Shown here: piece by piece, positions 1 through 11,317 of the stretch
Position numbering within the stretch: position 1 is the first letter of the stretch
Layout: each line of letters begins with the position of its first letter
Source of the DNA: Clonostachys chloroleuca
Lineage: Eukaryota > Ascomycota > Sordariomycetes > Hypocreales > Bionectriaceae
Direction of reading: 5' to 3'
NCBI GenBank assembly: GCA_037952775.1
Contig: JBANAY010000003.1
Coordinates: forward strand, 31,682,001-31,746,000
DNA length: 64,000 nt
Notes under the pieces: model-generated
Told to the model about the DNA's origin: nothing
Database searches by the model: none
The model's input: only the letters and a program-made list of their open reading frames with translations
Program-made: the position numbers and the translations under genes

Positions 1-1212
1 ATCTTCTACACTATTGAGGCGGACAACAATACGCTATCTCCTGACTTGCAAGCTAAGCTTCTAGCTGATCCTCAGACAGTGAATGGGGGGCACAACACCC
101 TGCCGCCTGAAGATTTTGGCCACCCACGAGGTAATCGTAGGTGGGCCTCGTGTATGAGTGTTGTTGATCCTGTCTCGGAGAACCCATCAGTACTACAGAC
201 AGTTTATCTTGAAGACAACGAGGCTGCCGTAAGCGTTGCTGTTGTTCCATTTGCCAGTCAGGACAACGAGAGCTTTCTTGTTGTTGGAACTGGAAAAGAT
301 ATGGTCTTGAGCCCCCGTAGCTTCACCGAGGGATATCTGTACGTGTACCGGTTCCAAGAAGGCGGCAAGGAATTGGAATTTATCCATAAGACAAAGGTCG
401 AGGAGCCACCTCTGGCACTGCTCCCTTTCCAGGGAAAGGTTGCAGCGGGTATTGGCAAGACCCTCCGAGTCTACGATCTTGGAATGCGACAATTGCTCCG
501 CAAGGCCCAGGCCGATGTTGCTCCTCAACAGATCGTGTCCCTAAATACGCAGGGGAACCGTATCGTGGTTGGCGATGTGCAACAAGGAATGACCTACGTG
601 GTATACAAGCCCTCCACCAACAAGCTCATCCCGTTCGTCGATGACACCATCGCACGGTGGACCACCTGTTCGACAATGGTGGATTACGAGTCGACTGCAG
701 GGGGTGACAAGTTTGGCAACATGTTTATCGTAAGATGCCCACCGAAAGCTAGCGAGGAGGCTGATGAGGAACAGTCCGGTCTTCATCTCATTAATGCGCG
801 GGATTACTTACACGGGACTTCACATCGACTAAACCTAATGTGCCACTTTTTCACGCAGGATGTCCCGACCAGCATTACTAAGACAAGTCTTGTTGTTGGA
901 GGGCAAGACATTCTGCTGTGGAGCGGCATAATGGGTACCATCGGCGTGTTTATTCCTTTTGTGAGTCGTGAAGATGCGGACTTCTTCCAGAATCTAGAGC
1001 AACATCTGAGAACAGAGGATCCACCTATTGCAGGTCGAGATCACTTGATGTATCGAGGTTACTATGCTCCCGTGAAGGGTGTTATCGACGGTGATCTCTG
1101 CGAGAGATACACACTTCTTCCGAACGACAAGAAGCAGATGATTGCTGGCGAATTAGATCGCTCAGTTCGGGAGATTGAGCGAAAAATATCCGTCAGTCAT
1201 GATCATCATTAA
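1..1212 (+). CDS. RSE1: Splicing factor 3B subunit 3 (RSE1/SF3b130), C-terminal part
   Basis: This is the last 403 codons of a gene that begins before the window; the frame is open from base 1 with no start needed. RSE1 is the large scaffold of the SF3b complex in the U2 snRNP, which helps recognise the branch site in the nucleus. The visible protein is a run of WD/beta-propeller-like segments (for example LVVGTGKDM and [16 protein letters not shown]) followed by the CPSF-A type C-terminal region, with the typical block [20 protein letters not shown] near the end. No intron is seen in this part. It ends convergently with the LysM-protein gene, about 250 bp away. The related DDB1 and CPSF160 proteins share the architecture, but the C-terminal block fits SF3B3 best. 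Confidence 0.93.
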   Translation: MFYTIEADNNTLSPDLQAKLLADPQTVNGGHNTLPPEDFGHPRGNRRWASCMSVVDPVSENPSVLQTVYLEDNEAAVSVAVVPFASQDNESFLVVGTGKDMVLSPRSFTEGYLYVYRFQEGGKELEFIHKTKVEEPPLALLPFQGKVAAGIGKTLRVYDLGMRQLLRKAQADVAPQQIVSLNTQGNRIVVGDVQQGMTYVVYKPSTNKLIPFVDDTIARWTTCSTMVDYESTAGGDKFGNMFIVRCPPKASEEADEEQSGLHLINARDYLHGTSHRLNLMCHFFTQDVPTSITKTSLVVGGQDILLWSGIMGTIGVFIPFVSREDADFFQNLEQHLRTEDPPIAGRDHLMYRGYYAPVKGVIDGDLCERYTLLPNDKKQMIAGELDRSVREIERKISVSHDHH

Positions 1213-1462
1213 CTATCAAATTACGCAGTGCTAACATTTGATTAGGATATCCGAACTAGGTCAGCATTTTAAGATGGAGAGCATCACGCAACCTTTGACT
1301 TCCGTAGTGGTCCCGTCTGCCCTGTGGAAGGTTGTTAATTTATCATCCAGGGGGGACCCTGAGGGTTATTGAATCTAACATATGCGAAAACCAACCCGAA
1401 TAACATTATCAACAACAAAATTAACCTCCGAGAAACTAAGTCCATGAACTCCATCAGCCCCG

Positions 1463-2313
1463 TCACCATAATCTCCACGGAGATCCACGCTTCCGTTGCA
1501 CGTTAGTTTGTTTGGGCTTCGTTCGATGGGCACTCTCCCATGCATCATCCTCAAAATAGACTTTTATAGCCGCCGAGATATCATAATCGGCCTGTTCGAG
1601 ATACAACACAGCTTCGTCATAATCGGAGACTTTACAAAATGTCATAAAACGACGGACTTTGGTCTTTCGCAATTCCTCATCCTCGCCTTCTATGGCTCGT
1701 GGGGAAAGGCTCACACCACTCTTATAATACTGTCCAGGGATCAGTATGGTTCGTCGGCCAAGCAGCAAGTGGTCACTGGTGATTTGGTTCGTCTGGCGCA
1801 AGGCTGCTGCGGGTACACCGTAACGAAGTGACAGAGAAGTTATGCTATCGTGTTCATGGTTCAGGAAGTGGAGCGTATCCTCTGCCGTGTGCTTTTCGTC
1901 CATGATATCGGCTTGCTCGTCGATAGGTGCCGGCAATGTGATAGGAGCAGGACATGGGGTATATGACGGCGGCGGCTCAGCACGATTGATTGCTGATGCC
2001 GCTGCAGCCGGAAGAGAATAGTAGGAGGGCGGTTCTCTGAGGCCTTGTGGCAAGGGGGATGGGCCAGTCGATATCTGGCAGTATGGGCAGTATTCGGCGA
2101 ATCGGGTATTGCTCTATTCGATCCGGGACTAGGTTAGATTCAGAGAATATAACATGTAATAAACAAGCAAGGATACCAGCTGCCTACAATAATGCACTGT
2201 CCACATATCAGACGACCACAGCAATCTACCCGTCGGTTCTCGAGCGAGGTCTTCTCGGATTTTCCCGAGGACGCGGTCGGCAAAAGAGACGCGCAGGTGC
2301 AGCAAGAGTCCAT
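1463..2313 (-). CDS. Intracellular LysM-domain protein with N-terminal zinc-binding cysteines and UBA-like tail
   Basis: Exons on the minus strand are 2313-2188 and 2113-1463, with a 74-bp phase-0 intron (GTAGGC...AATAG); the product is 258 residues. The start is the ATG giving MDSCCTC. Cysteines C4/C5/C7, C31/C32, C37/C40 and C51/C54 (CPYC) form a plausible zinc-binding module, and the intron splits it, so a model lacking exon 1 would lose it. A LysM motif lies at about residues 121-169 and is followed by a UBA-like helical stretch at about 193-235 (DYDEAVLYLEQADYDISAAI). There is no signal peptide, so unlike secreted chitin-binding LysM effectors it is probably intracellular. The biological role is unknown to me. 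It is divergent from the NSRP1-like gene. Confidence 0.8.
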
Positions 2314-2923
2314 GGTTTTGGGTAATACCACACGTTCTGGTTCGAGAGTTGAGAATGTTCGGTTTCGCCTCTATCGGTAAATGCCTACCTTATCTAGATG
2401 AACACTTGGGGCAGGTGGTGACTAATCACGTCATTGACAGCAGGCTGACGTTGTGAGCGGCGTGCATGGATGACTGCAAAGTCTGAAACATACCACCTGA
2501 ACAAGGCGGGAGGCATTGTATTATAGGTCAAGCTGGTATCAGTAATTGCATTTGAAAAAGATAAATGCCTACTACTACGTATTGGCACGACCCTTCAGGA
2601 GATGCGAACTCTATTGCCTCGTATTTGATATGCCACCACAAACCGTAGGAGGGCGGGTGAGTATTCGGTATAGGTTAGCTACCTAGGTAAGTAGTTGACC
2701 AAGCGACCGATAAGAGCGATAGAGGCAGCATATGGAAACTTTGACCAGTCCATATCTATGCCGAACATTAATGTTAATTTCTTCTGCTGATCAGTAGCTG
2801 GCTACGAGCGACAGGTGGCTCTGGCAGATGAACAATCTCAACCCCCGAACCTCCGTTATCACGAAGTGCATAGCCCCAGAAGCTGCGCGCACGCGCCTTA
2901 AGCTCTAGGCCACCCTTGTGACC
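2314..2923. promoter_or_regulatory. Divergent intergenic region between the LysM-protein and NSRP1-like genes
   Basis: These 610 bases separate two divergent start codons and must hold both promoters and 5' leaders. No reading frame here has recognisable content. No clear TATA box, tRNA or repeat was seen. Confidence 0.5.
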
Positions 2924-4150
2924 ATGAGCAAGCCATTAGCTTTCGGGCTGAGCCTGGCCAAAAAGCCGGGCGCATCAAAACCAGCTCCCCCCAAACGAAA
3001 GCCCGTGTTTGGAGGCAACGACGACTCCGACGACGAAGGTCCCGCAAGCGCCAGCAGTGCGAACAGGTCCTCGAAGATCCAGGTGATTGGCGGAGATCTG
3101 GATGACTTTGGCGCGGCGCCGACTGCTCGAGACGAACCCAAGAAGAGCGCAAAGAAGAAGAGCGAGCCGCCGAGGGAACCACCGAAACTCAAATCCAAGG
3201 GGGCCGCCGCCGCCACGGGCAACGAGTTTGGAGATTTATCGAGTGCGCTCACGTCGCGCAAGAATGCGGAAGCTGCCGCCGAGCTCGATCCGAGCATCTA
3301 CGAGTTCGATTCGGTGTACGACTCCATCAAGCCCAAGAAGGTGGCTACGAAGGAAGACGAGGAGCGCCGGCCCAAGTACATGCGCAACCTGCTGCAGGCG
3401 GCGGAGGTCCGCAAGAGGGACCAGCTGATAGCGGAGGAGAAGAAGATTGCGCGGGAACGCGAGGAGGAAGGTGAGGAGTACGCGGGCAAGGAGAAGTTTG
3501 TCACGGAAGCCTATCGCAAACAGCAGGAAGAGAACAAGAGAATAGAAGAGGAGGAAAGGAGGAGGGAGGAGGAGGAGGCGAAGAAGAACCAAGGCGGAGG
3601 AATGTCCACCTTCTACCGGAATTTATTGAACAAGGACGAGCAGAGACACGCACAGGTCGTGAAGGCTGCCGAGGACATAGCCAAGGATGGACCGAAGGAA
3701 AGCGAAGCAACAGAGCAAGAGGAGGTCAGCCAGGAGAAGCAAGAGGCAGATCGCGCCAAGGCCCTTAATGAGAAAGGAGCTTCAATCGCTCTGAATGAGG
3801 ATGGGCAGGTGGTCGATAAGCGTCAGCTTTTGAAGGGCGGTCTGAACCTTGGGGCCAAGAAAAAGGCGCCAACGAGAAAGGACGATGAGCGCCCCGCGGA
3901 GAGAGAAAGAAGACACATGAACGGCGTACAGGTCGGTAACAAGCAGGCCATGCGCGAGAGGCAATCTCGCATGTTGGCTGAGCAGTTGGAGATGTCGATG
4001 AAGCGCTCGAGAGAGGAGGCAGAGTCTCAGCGCCAAGAGGTTGAGCGGGCTTCGAAGAGCCAGAAGACAGAAGGGGAAATTTCGAGCGCAAGAGAAAGAT
4101 ATCTTGCAAGAAAACGGGCCGCGGCGGAAGAGAAAAGCAAAAGTACCTAG
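2924..4150 (+). CDS. NSRP1-like nuclear speckle splicing regulatory protein (CCDC55/DUF2040 family)
   Basis: An intronless frame of 408 residues starting at MSKPLAFGLSLAKK. The N-terminus is basic and low in complexity (AKKPGASKPAPPKRKP, then an acidic DDSDDEG patch). The family core follows at about residues 115-235: DPSIYEFDSVYDSIK, RRPKYMRNLLQAAEVRKRD, a long charged coiled coil and GGGMSTFYRNLLNKDE. The C-terminal half is rich in K, R and E with predicted helix and ends in KSKST. Human NSRP1 is a nuclear speckle protein that influences alternative splice-site choice; that role is transferred from the family. It converges on TIM13. Confidence 0.85.
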   Translation: MSKPLAFGLSLAKKPGASKPAPPKRKPVFGGNDDSDDEGPASASSANRSSKIQVIGGDLDDFGAAPTARDEPKKSAKKKSEPPREPPKLKSKGAAAATGNEFGDLSSALTSRKNAEAAAELDPSIYEFDSVYDSIKPKKVATKEDEERRPKYMRNLLQAAEVRKRDQLIAEEKKIAREREEEGEEYAGKEKFVTEAYRKQQEENKRIEEEERRREEEEAKKNQGGGMSTFYRNLLNKDEQRHAQVVKAAEDIAKDGPKESEATEQEEVSQEKQEADRAKALNEKGASIALNEDGQVVDKRQLLKGGLNLGAKKKAPTRKDDERPAERERRHMNGVQVGNKQAMRERQSRMLAEQLEMSMKRSREEAESQRQEVERASKSQKTEGEISSARERYLARKRAAAEEKSKST

Positions 4151-4460
4151 CCTTAGAATTAATGATCACCACCAAGCAAACAATATGCTTCTACAATTTC
4201 GTAACGGTAAATTTTTCCTTATCGTGGAGTAGTTTCGACAGTTAATGCCCGTTCGTATCTTAGATGTACAAAGTATTCCAAACACCGATCAAGATGACCC
4301 ATCGGTGTTTATTCCATGAAGTTGGGACCGTCCCATCTATCGCTCTCCCATGACGCCCTGGCTTTTCGAGCCAATTTCTCTATACCAGCGAAATATTGTA
4401 CACAGCGGCGGTAGTCCAAATATATATTGTTTTCGTAGCAGACCGAATAGGTCTTCATCA
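4151..4460. other. Convergent 3' region between the NSRP1-like gene and TIM13
   Basis: About 310 bases between two converging stop codons. The sequence is AT-rich and should carry both 3' UTRs and polyadenylation sites. No gene or repeat is seen. Confidence 0.5.
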
Positions 4461-4779
4461 TTACTGAGTGCTGGCACCCTCTTGTCGTGCGCGAGTGATG
4501 TATGCCGAGTTGACGTGGTTCCAGGCGTTCATGTACTTCTCCATACAGGCAGTCGCGCAACTCTGCTCACCGCTAGAAATTGAGCTCCCGGGCTTTGTGA
4601 TGCACTTTTCGAAGCAGTTTTCCTGGATTTTCTACGGCCCCCATGCCTGGTCAGTGTGTTGGTTCAATCTCGTTTAGTTGTATGGGGAATCAAACCTCGA
4701 TGAGGACTCGAGCATTGGCCAGGTTGGATTCGGCGACGACTTGCTGGAAGACAGCATCTTTAACAGCCTTGGAGTCCAT
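4461..4779 (-). CDS. TIM13: Mitochondrial import inner membrane translocase subunit Tim13
   Basis: Exons on the minus strand are 4779-4696 and 4631-4461, with a 64-bp intron (GTTTGATT...GTAG) in phase 0. The product is 84 residues, the usual length for a small Tim chaperone. It has the twin CX3C signature, CFEKC and CATAC, spaced as expected for disulphide-paired helices, plus the family N-terminal pattern SKAVKDAVFQQVVAESNLAN. Tim13 works with Tim8 in the intermembrane space, chaperoning hydrophobic precursors to TIM22 or SAM. It has no presequence, as expected for MIA-pathway substrates. Exon 1 alone is only 28 codons, so the gene is easily missed. Tim8, Tim9 or Tim10 are alternatives, but KPGSS...SGEQSCATACMEKY resembles Tim13. 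Confidence 0.92.
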
Positions 4780-5206
4780 GATTGAATTGGGTTTATAAAT
4801 ATACCGGCAGTTGTTGCGGGTTAGATATAGTATGATGACGATGTCGAAAAAAAAGCTTTTTGGGATCCCCTGCGAGGACCTGTGGCTGAAGAGCCAGAGA
4901 AGCGCCACAATAAGTGTGGATATTGTCCTGTTCTGGAATGAACGCCCCGGGTTTCTGTGGCGCGCCCCGTTTTAAATCAGGGAACTTTGATACTTCAACT
5001 AAGGAGAAAGAGGACAGCTGTGTGTCTAGCTTGATCTGTACCTTTTTGAAGGGTCAGTCAACCGTCTGCCGACACAATCACCCACCCCGAGCCAACAAAC
5101 TCATCCGAGCGGCTGCCTGTCTGTAGGGATACGGGCGAGTTACGAATCGAAAAGCCCGAGAATCTGTTTGCGCTGTAGGCCTTCGAGCCGGGCCAACTAC
5201 GCCATC
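4780..5206. promoter_or_regulatory. Divergent promoter region between TIM13 and the lectin gene
   Basis: These 427 bases lie between two divergent ATGs. An A-rich tract (about 4846-4856) runs into AAGCTTTTTGGG. No other element was recognised. Confidence 0.45.
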
Positions 5207-6377
5207 ATGCGGCTCTCATCCCTGTCCACACTACTCTTCGCGGCGTTCGCCTGGACTGCCAGCGCCGCTGACGAGGAGGGAGAGATCAAGAGCGTTTCGG
5301 TTCGTATAGACCATTGGTTATTGAGGTTGTTAAACAATCATTGGAAACTAATAAAGATCGCGCGTATAGTTGAGGACGCACACACTCGTTCAGGTTGGTC
5401 ACGAGCCAAGCATTCTGTCACAATTCAGGGAGGACGGTGCGATTAACATGTGTATTCGGTAGCCATACCTCGACAATGATATGCAGAGTCGATGGTTCGA
5501 CTTTGGAGGAGACACCATTGTCCGCACAGACTCGTACGTGCTCCCGTCTCACCCATTGAGGGATCTACACTCTTAGACCAGCAGGGGGACTAACAGCGTT
5601 GCTTGGGACAGATATATCCGCCTGACCACCGATGCCCCTTCGCAAGCCGGCTGGCTGTTTTCGCGCGTTCCGCTTACCGCTACCAATTGGGAGGTCGAGG
5701 TCGAGTTCAAGATCTCCGGAAAGCACCAGCTATACGGTGATGGCTTCGCCATGTGGATTACCCGTCAGCGAGGACAACAGGGCGATGTCTTTGGCCACGT
5801 TGACAACTTTGAGGGTCTCGGCATCTTTGTAGACACGTACAAGAACAACCGCCCCGGTGTCGTGTTCCCCTATGTCATGGCCATGTTCGGTGACGGCCAG
5901 ACCCCCTACGACAAGGGCAACGACGGCAAGAACACGGAGCTGGCTGGATGTTCGGCCCGCGGAATCCGCCACTCCAGCATCCCAACCAAGATGCGCCTGA
6001 CGTATTTCCAGGAGAAGCAGTTGAAGTTGGAGCTGCAATACAAGAAGGAGACTGACTGGATGACCTGCTTCGACATCGAAACGCCCCCTGCCATCCCCAA
6101 CATTGCCTACCTTGGCTTCAGCGCTGAGACTGGCGAGCTCAGCGACAACCACGACATCATTTCTGTCAAGGCCAAGAACCTGTACATGAGCCCTAGCACT
6201 GCTGGCAGCAGCAAGTCTCCTGGCGGCAAGGGGCGCAACAAGAACAGGGTCACCCCTCCCACGCAAGGTGGCAGCTGGGGTTGGTTCTTCGCCAAGATCC
6301 TGATTTTCTTCCTGCTTGTTGGTGGTGCTTACGTAGGGTATACTGCGTATCGCACCAAGACCAAGACCCGTTTCTAA
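5207..6377 (+). CDS. L-type lectin-domain membrane protein of the early secretory pathway (VIP36/Emp47-like)
   Basis: Exons are 5207-5299, 5370-5393, 5463-5533 and 5612-6377, giving 317 residues; exon 2 is only 24 nt. The signal peptide is residues 1-20 (MRLSSLSTLLFAAFAWTASA). The lectin fold follows, with PYLDNDMQSRWFDFGGDT, GDGFAMWITRQRGQQGDVFG, GLGIFVDTYKNNRPG and a disulphide-type cysteine pair (AGCSARG and MTCFDIE). A basic, low-complexity stalk leads to one membrane segment (FFAKILIFFLLVGGAYVGY) and a short cytosolic tail ending KTKTRF. By family, such proteins bind high-mannose glycans as cargo receptors between ER and Golgi. The tail lacks a clear KKXX retrieval signal; the terminal Phe could act in ER export. 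Spliced phases agree throughout. Confidence 0.88.
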
Positions 6378-9099
6378 AGGATTCGCGCATCGCGTGGAAT
6401 CTGAGAGGGTTTAGCACTTATCTCTATATCCCTACTTAACAGGAGGCATGAAAGAGGGCACAATCCGCGTTGCGCGATGTTGGTGTAGGTATAGGTGTAG
6501 GTGTAGGTAATGAGATGTCTTTCGAGAAATGGCCAGGAGTCGCGCGAATTGGTTGCATGGACGGGCTATGGGGCATTTCATTGTGTATTTGGTCATCCTA
6601 TGGCCGTGTTCTTGGGTTATCTATCAGTTGGTTGGTTGGGAATTGTAACTAAAAAGATGCCCTGCGCAGACAAAATGACATTATAGTTGTTCTATTTCGC
6701 CTGTTGAAGTCCGTGGAGCATGAGTGGTCTAATGCCGGACCATTGAAGTAGAATCATTCGTAGATTGGGGACACGGGACATCTGTCGTCTGGAGGGCTGA
6801 GAGACTCCATTGGCTTGCGGTAAGATGAGAATAACTCGCGCGGGCGCATATGACTGATCACTTGATCAGGCGAAAAAGGTAGGGTAATTATTCCGTCATA
6901 TTGTTTGAGGTTGATTTGGTGTCCATATCATTCTACCTTAGCACTTAGTTAATCTCTCCCCTCCCTACGCTCCTCCCTTTTCGCCAATTTTTTTTTAATG
7001 ATTACAAGTCCGTGGACCCAAGTACCCTTTCATAAAGAAAGGTTTGGGGTCTTTCGTCTCAATGGCCTATCATCCCTCCTGCACATTCGATTTGATTTAT
7101 TATGAGTATTACAGGATAGATTTCTACGCCAACACTTTCTTTCATGTGTTCTTTCTTACCTAGACTTGGTGGCTTGTAGCTATTTACGTACCTAGATGCC
7201 GCCCTGCCTTGTAAAATTTAACCTCGCCCTTCCTACGGTCGTGTTGATAGGAAATGCCGCGCACATTGATAGCATATCAGCACGAAGCTAATTGCTCGTA
7301 GGGCCAATACAAGTCTTTATGATTAGCAATATCGGAGCGAGGCGTAGATTTGTCCGGCGGATCTTCGGGATATGGGCAGTTTGATCTGAATTCCACACCC
7401 GATCGCAGCTCGGTTTAAAAGCGGCGCAGCTTAGGAAACTTTCTGGCACTTAGATGGCATCTATGGTTAAGAGTTGTTGCCAGCTACTGGATGCGACTAA
7501 ATAAGTAGGTGTTCCAGCCAAGGTTAAACAAAGAGAATGTAAATAGTTGCCGCCACCGCAAAGGGGTTAGAGAGGTTACCAAGTTACTAAATTGGTCGCG
7601 ACTGGGGTTACTCCGCAATCAATACCCCCACCTGAAGCTCATTAATGCTCTATAAGTACACCCCGATGACATGCGGAATGCAATTGAAAGCTTGGATTCG
7701 CAGGCTCGTGTAAATTCGAAAATGATGTGATTGAGGTAACGAGCGGGAAGAGGTGCCAAGGGCTGTAGATAGGAGGATGTATTGGGATAGACATAAAGAC
7801 TGCAATCCTTCCAGTTCGATCGCTGAAACGATCGTCCTCGATCATGCCATCCGAGGGGAAGTCGGATCCGGGTCTTTTTGGAACAGTCAAGGCCTGGGCA
7901 GTTGCTGGACCAAGCGGCTGTCTTGGTCCTGAGCCTGAAACAAATGATAACTCGAAGTCTCTCCGCATGCATCACCTCCACAAACTCTGTCGCTGACGTG
8001 ACGTATGTACGCCGTTTGCTAAATCACTCCTCTCTGCTGATGAATCCGGACCAAGAGGGCTAGTCGAGCTGGAAGGGGGAAAGGGAGAAACTCAATGCTG
8101 CAAGTCAGCCAATGAGCCAACCAACCAAACCTTCCATCGCGCGCGTCTCCTTGACCCGGCGGCGATCGCGGACGCCAGATGCGTCTGGGTACAGTGTGCA
8201 AAGACCTTTCCGTCCAATGGGTGGCATTCCCAGGGAGGTAGGTCAGTAGATAGGTGGAAGACGTAGCCTACATAGCAGTGGTTTAACAGAGCCCGATCGG
8301 CGGGATATTTCGCAACATATCTCTCTTCTTCGGCTACGTGCTTCCCTCCGTCCTTGATAAATGAACGAATTGCATGAGCAGAATCCATCCTGCGAGTGAC
8401 ACAGCCCACAGCCGAAACTGACGCCTTTCCCGATCATCTGGTCACACTGACGCCGGCCTTTGCCTGCCATTGGATCGAATTTCGAGAGGGGTGTTGCCGC
8501 CGCCTTGGGTCGCATTGATTGATTGCCATCGCCAATCGCCGCCTCGGACTCGAGTCGACCCCGCGAAGTGCGGGCCTTTTCGCTGAGTGAAGCCGCAGGA
8601 GCAGCACCGTCGACATCCCCAGCCAGAGGCCTGAGCGGTAGTGGGCGAGGAACGACGCCGCGCTCACCAGAGTTTAGAGCTGTCTTTGGGACCTCCACAA
8701 GGTACAGTATGATCTCCGTCCGTTAGCTTCCAAGCTCTCTCAACCGCATTCTTACCCATTGCCCATCACCCATCCCACCACCTCTCCTGTTACCATCCTC
8801 CTGCCCTCTTGCCTCCCCTCCCTGTCTGCCTACCTTGCAGTTCCATCTCCGTATCCCCTGCGACCTGGTTCCTCACAGCTGGGCCAATTGCGGTGACAGT
8901 CTCGAGCGTGCTCTGCGCTCCACTGACTGCCGGCTGCCGCGCACCTCATCATCTCCACCTTGCCTCCTAGCTCTTCGCCTATCCGTCACCGTGCTTGGTT
9001 TTGGTTTGGGGCTACGTAGCACCTAACAATAGGTTAGTAGGTCCATACTTGGTACTAGGTATCCAGCCGGAGGTGCCACTGCCGCTTTCGTCCATCCCA
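6378..9099. promoter_or_regulatory. 2.7-kb gene-free region upstream of the PKA catalytic subunit
   Basis: No reading frame here has recognisable protein content; the longest frames on the minus strand (about 8243-8698 and 7619-7981) have no family features. Seen in it are a GTAGGT-type hexamer repeat (about 6484-6509), a pyrimidine-rich tract ending in a T run (about 6953-6998) and a CT-rich stretch at about 8730-8830, typical of filamentous fungal promoters and leaders. A long 5' leader of the kinase gene is plausible. The lectin gene's 3' end also lies here. Confidence 0.5.
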
Positions 9100-11317
9100 A
9101 TGCCTGGCTTTGGATTCCTCAAGAAGTGGACGAAGGAGGGCCACTCCGATCACTCAACCTCCACCACCTCCAACCTGACAAGCCCTGCCACCCAGACCAC
9201 GTCGTCGGCATCGTCTAAGGCTGCTGATTCCCTCATTTCCCACCTCCACCCGAAGCAGCCCCAAGCTCCATTGGCCTCCGCAGACCGGCCGCAACCAACC
9301 TCTGGAGCAGTGCCGCTTGGTCAATCGGCTGCATTACGGCAGGCGCCGGCGTCTGGCGGGGCTGGAGAGGATCAAAACGCCCAGAGCAACCCCCCCGCCA
9401 TCAACCCTTCTCCTCCTCCTCAGCAGCAGCAACAGCCTCAGGATCAAGGTGCGGCTCGCCCTGTGTAGCACCGGCAGGTGCAATCGACACTGGCTAACAA
9501 ATCTGGTGCAGGCGCAAGCTTGGCGACTCCCGCCACAGCTACCACCATCAACGGTACTGGCCAAAAGCCGTTCAACGACTCGCAGACGCAAACCACCATC
9601 CCCAGCCCTTCCCTTAATACCCTAGTCAATCCTCCCCAGCAGCATGACGGGGCTTCCCACGCCGACCAGCAGAACCTCAATTCCTCAACTGTCGCCAGTC
9701 CTACCTCACTAGGGCTGCAGCCCATCGCCGCGCCCCTCCTCAGTGTCAGTCCCGGCACCGACCCTAACCTCCAGCACCCACAACACCAAGCCGCACAACC
9801 TCTATCACCGCCCGAGAACATGGCGACACCGATGCAAGTCGATACGCCGACCCCGGCACACCAATCGCAACCCTCACCGCAGCCACATCAACAGCAGGCG
9901 CAGCCTCAACAGCAACCAGCACAGCAGCAGCAGCCGCCCCAAGTATCACAGCCCCAACATCAGAATGAACATCAGAACCAGCAAGCCCAATATCAGAATG
10001 CGCAGGCTCAAGCCACGCAGCCCCGTGTCACCAAGGGCAAGTATTCGCTGGGCGACTTTGAGATCCAGAGGACCCTCGGCACCGGTAGCTTCGGGCGAGT
10101 GCACTTGGTTCAGTCCAAGCATAACCAGCGCTTTTATGCTATCAAAGTGTTAAAGAAAGCCCAGGTCGTCAAAATGAAACAGGTCGAGCACACCAATGAC
10201 GAACGCCGCATGCTGAGCGACGTCAAGCATCCTTTCCTGATCACTCTTTGGGGAACCTTCCAGGATATCAGGAACTTGTATATGGTCATGGACTTTGTTG
10301 AAGGTGGCGAGCTGTTCTCGTTGCTGCGAAAGTCTGGAGTAAGTCGTTACTTGATACACCGCTCCTTGGTTTACCCCGCGGTTATTTCTTGACTCGATAC
10401 TTTTGTTGTTTCAATTGCAATTGCCCGAGCCTTGATCCCATCTGCCTGCCCGATGGCCGTTGTGACTTCAATGCTAACAGATTGATTGCTCTTGTCGTAG
10501 CGATTCCCAAACCCGGTCGCCAAATTCTACGCCGCTGAAGTTACACTGGCTCTGGAGTACCTTCACTCCAAAAACATTATTTATAGAGATCTGAAGCCTG
10601 AAAACCTATTACTCGACCGACACGGGCATCTTAAGATCACCGACTTTGGCTTTGCGAAGAGAGTACCGGACAAGACATGGACGCTTTGCGGTACTCCGGA
10701 CTATCTCGCGCCTGAAGTAGTCTCTAACAAGGGCTACAACAAATCTGTAGACTGGTGAGTCGCTCATACGGAATTAGCATGATGGGTCTCATACTCTCTT
10801 TACTAACCTTGGGATTCTTCTGATAGGTGGTCTCTTGGTATTTTGATATACGAGATGCTCTGTGGCTACACGCCATTCTGGGATAGCGGTTCGCCAATGC
10901 GCATCTACGAAAATATCCTCAAGGGAAAGATCAAGTATCCGGCATACCTCGTCCCTGAGGCCCACGACCTCCTTGAGAAACTGATCACACCCGATCTTAC
11001 CAAGAGATTGGGTAACCTTTACGGGGGACCTGCTGATGTGAAGAACCACCCTTGGTTCGCTGAGGTCACTTGGGACAGACTTGCTCGCAAGGATATTGAT
11101 GCTCCATATACGCCACCAGTCAAGGCAGGGGCTGGAGATGCCAGCCAGTTCGACAAATACCCTGAAGAGACGGAGAAGTATGGCGCAACAAGTGGAAACG
11201 ATGAGTAAGTCTATAAATTAACCGACGAACCCGCTTGTCTGATCTGGGTGAAGGCAACAACTAGACATGTGGCTAACCTTTTCCATTAGTTATGGACACC
11301 TCTTTACAGAATTTTGA
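9100..11317 (+). CDS. PKAC1: cAMP-dependent protein kinase catalytic subunit, long Gln-rich N-terminus
   Basis: Exons are 9100-9448, 9512-10338, 10501-10754, 10827-11204 and 11290-11317, giving 611 residues. Residues 1 to about 290 are low in complexity and rich in Q, P, S and T. The kinase domain starts near F299 ([17 protein letters not shown]), with the nucleotide-binding lysine K328 (YAIKVLKK), catalytic D422 ([10 protein letters not shown]), D440 of DFG and activation-loop T451 ([16 protein letters not shown]). The AGC tail follows, and the last 28-nt exon encodes the end DYGHLFTEF, matching the PKA FxxF motif. By family it is the effector kinase freed from the regulatory subunit by cAMP, controlling growth, sporulation and infection-related development in fungi. 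The symbol reflects the Q-rich N-terminus of the PKAC1/CPKA type. If the last intron is retained, translation stops at once (TAA at 11206-11208). Confidence 0.95.
9394..9448 (+). repeat. Pro/Gln codon tract in PKA exon 1
   Basis: Consecutive Pro codons followed by CAG/CAA codons encode a PPP-QQQQQ run. A second, interrupted CAG/CAA-rich tract lies at about 9881-9940 in exon 2. These tracts are likely variable in length between strains. Confidence 0.7.

Noticed and set aside
5730..6266. 178-codon minus-strand frame opposite the lectin gene
   Set aside because: It is a shadow of the lectin exon 4 with repetitive V, L and A composition.
8243..8698. 151-codon minus-strand frame upstream of the PKA gene
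   Set aside because: Its composition is low-information, there are no recognisable motifs and no plausible splice partners, and it overlaps the likely kinase leader.
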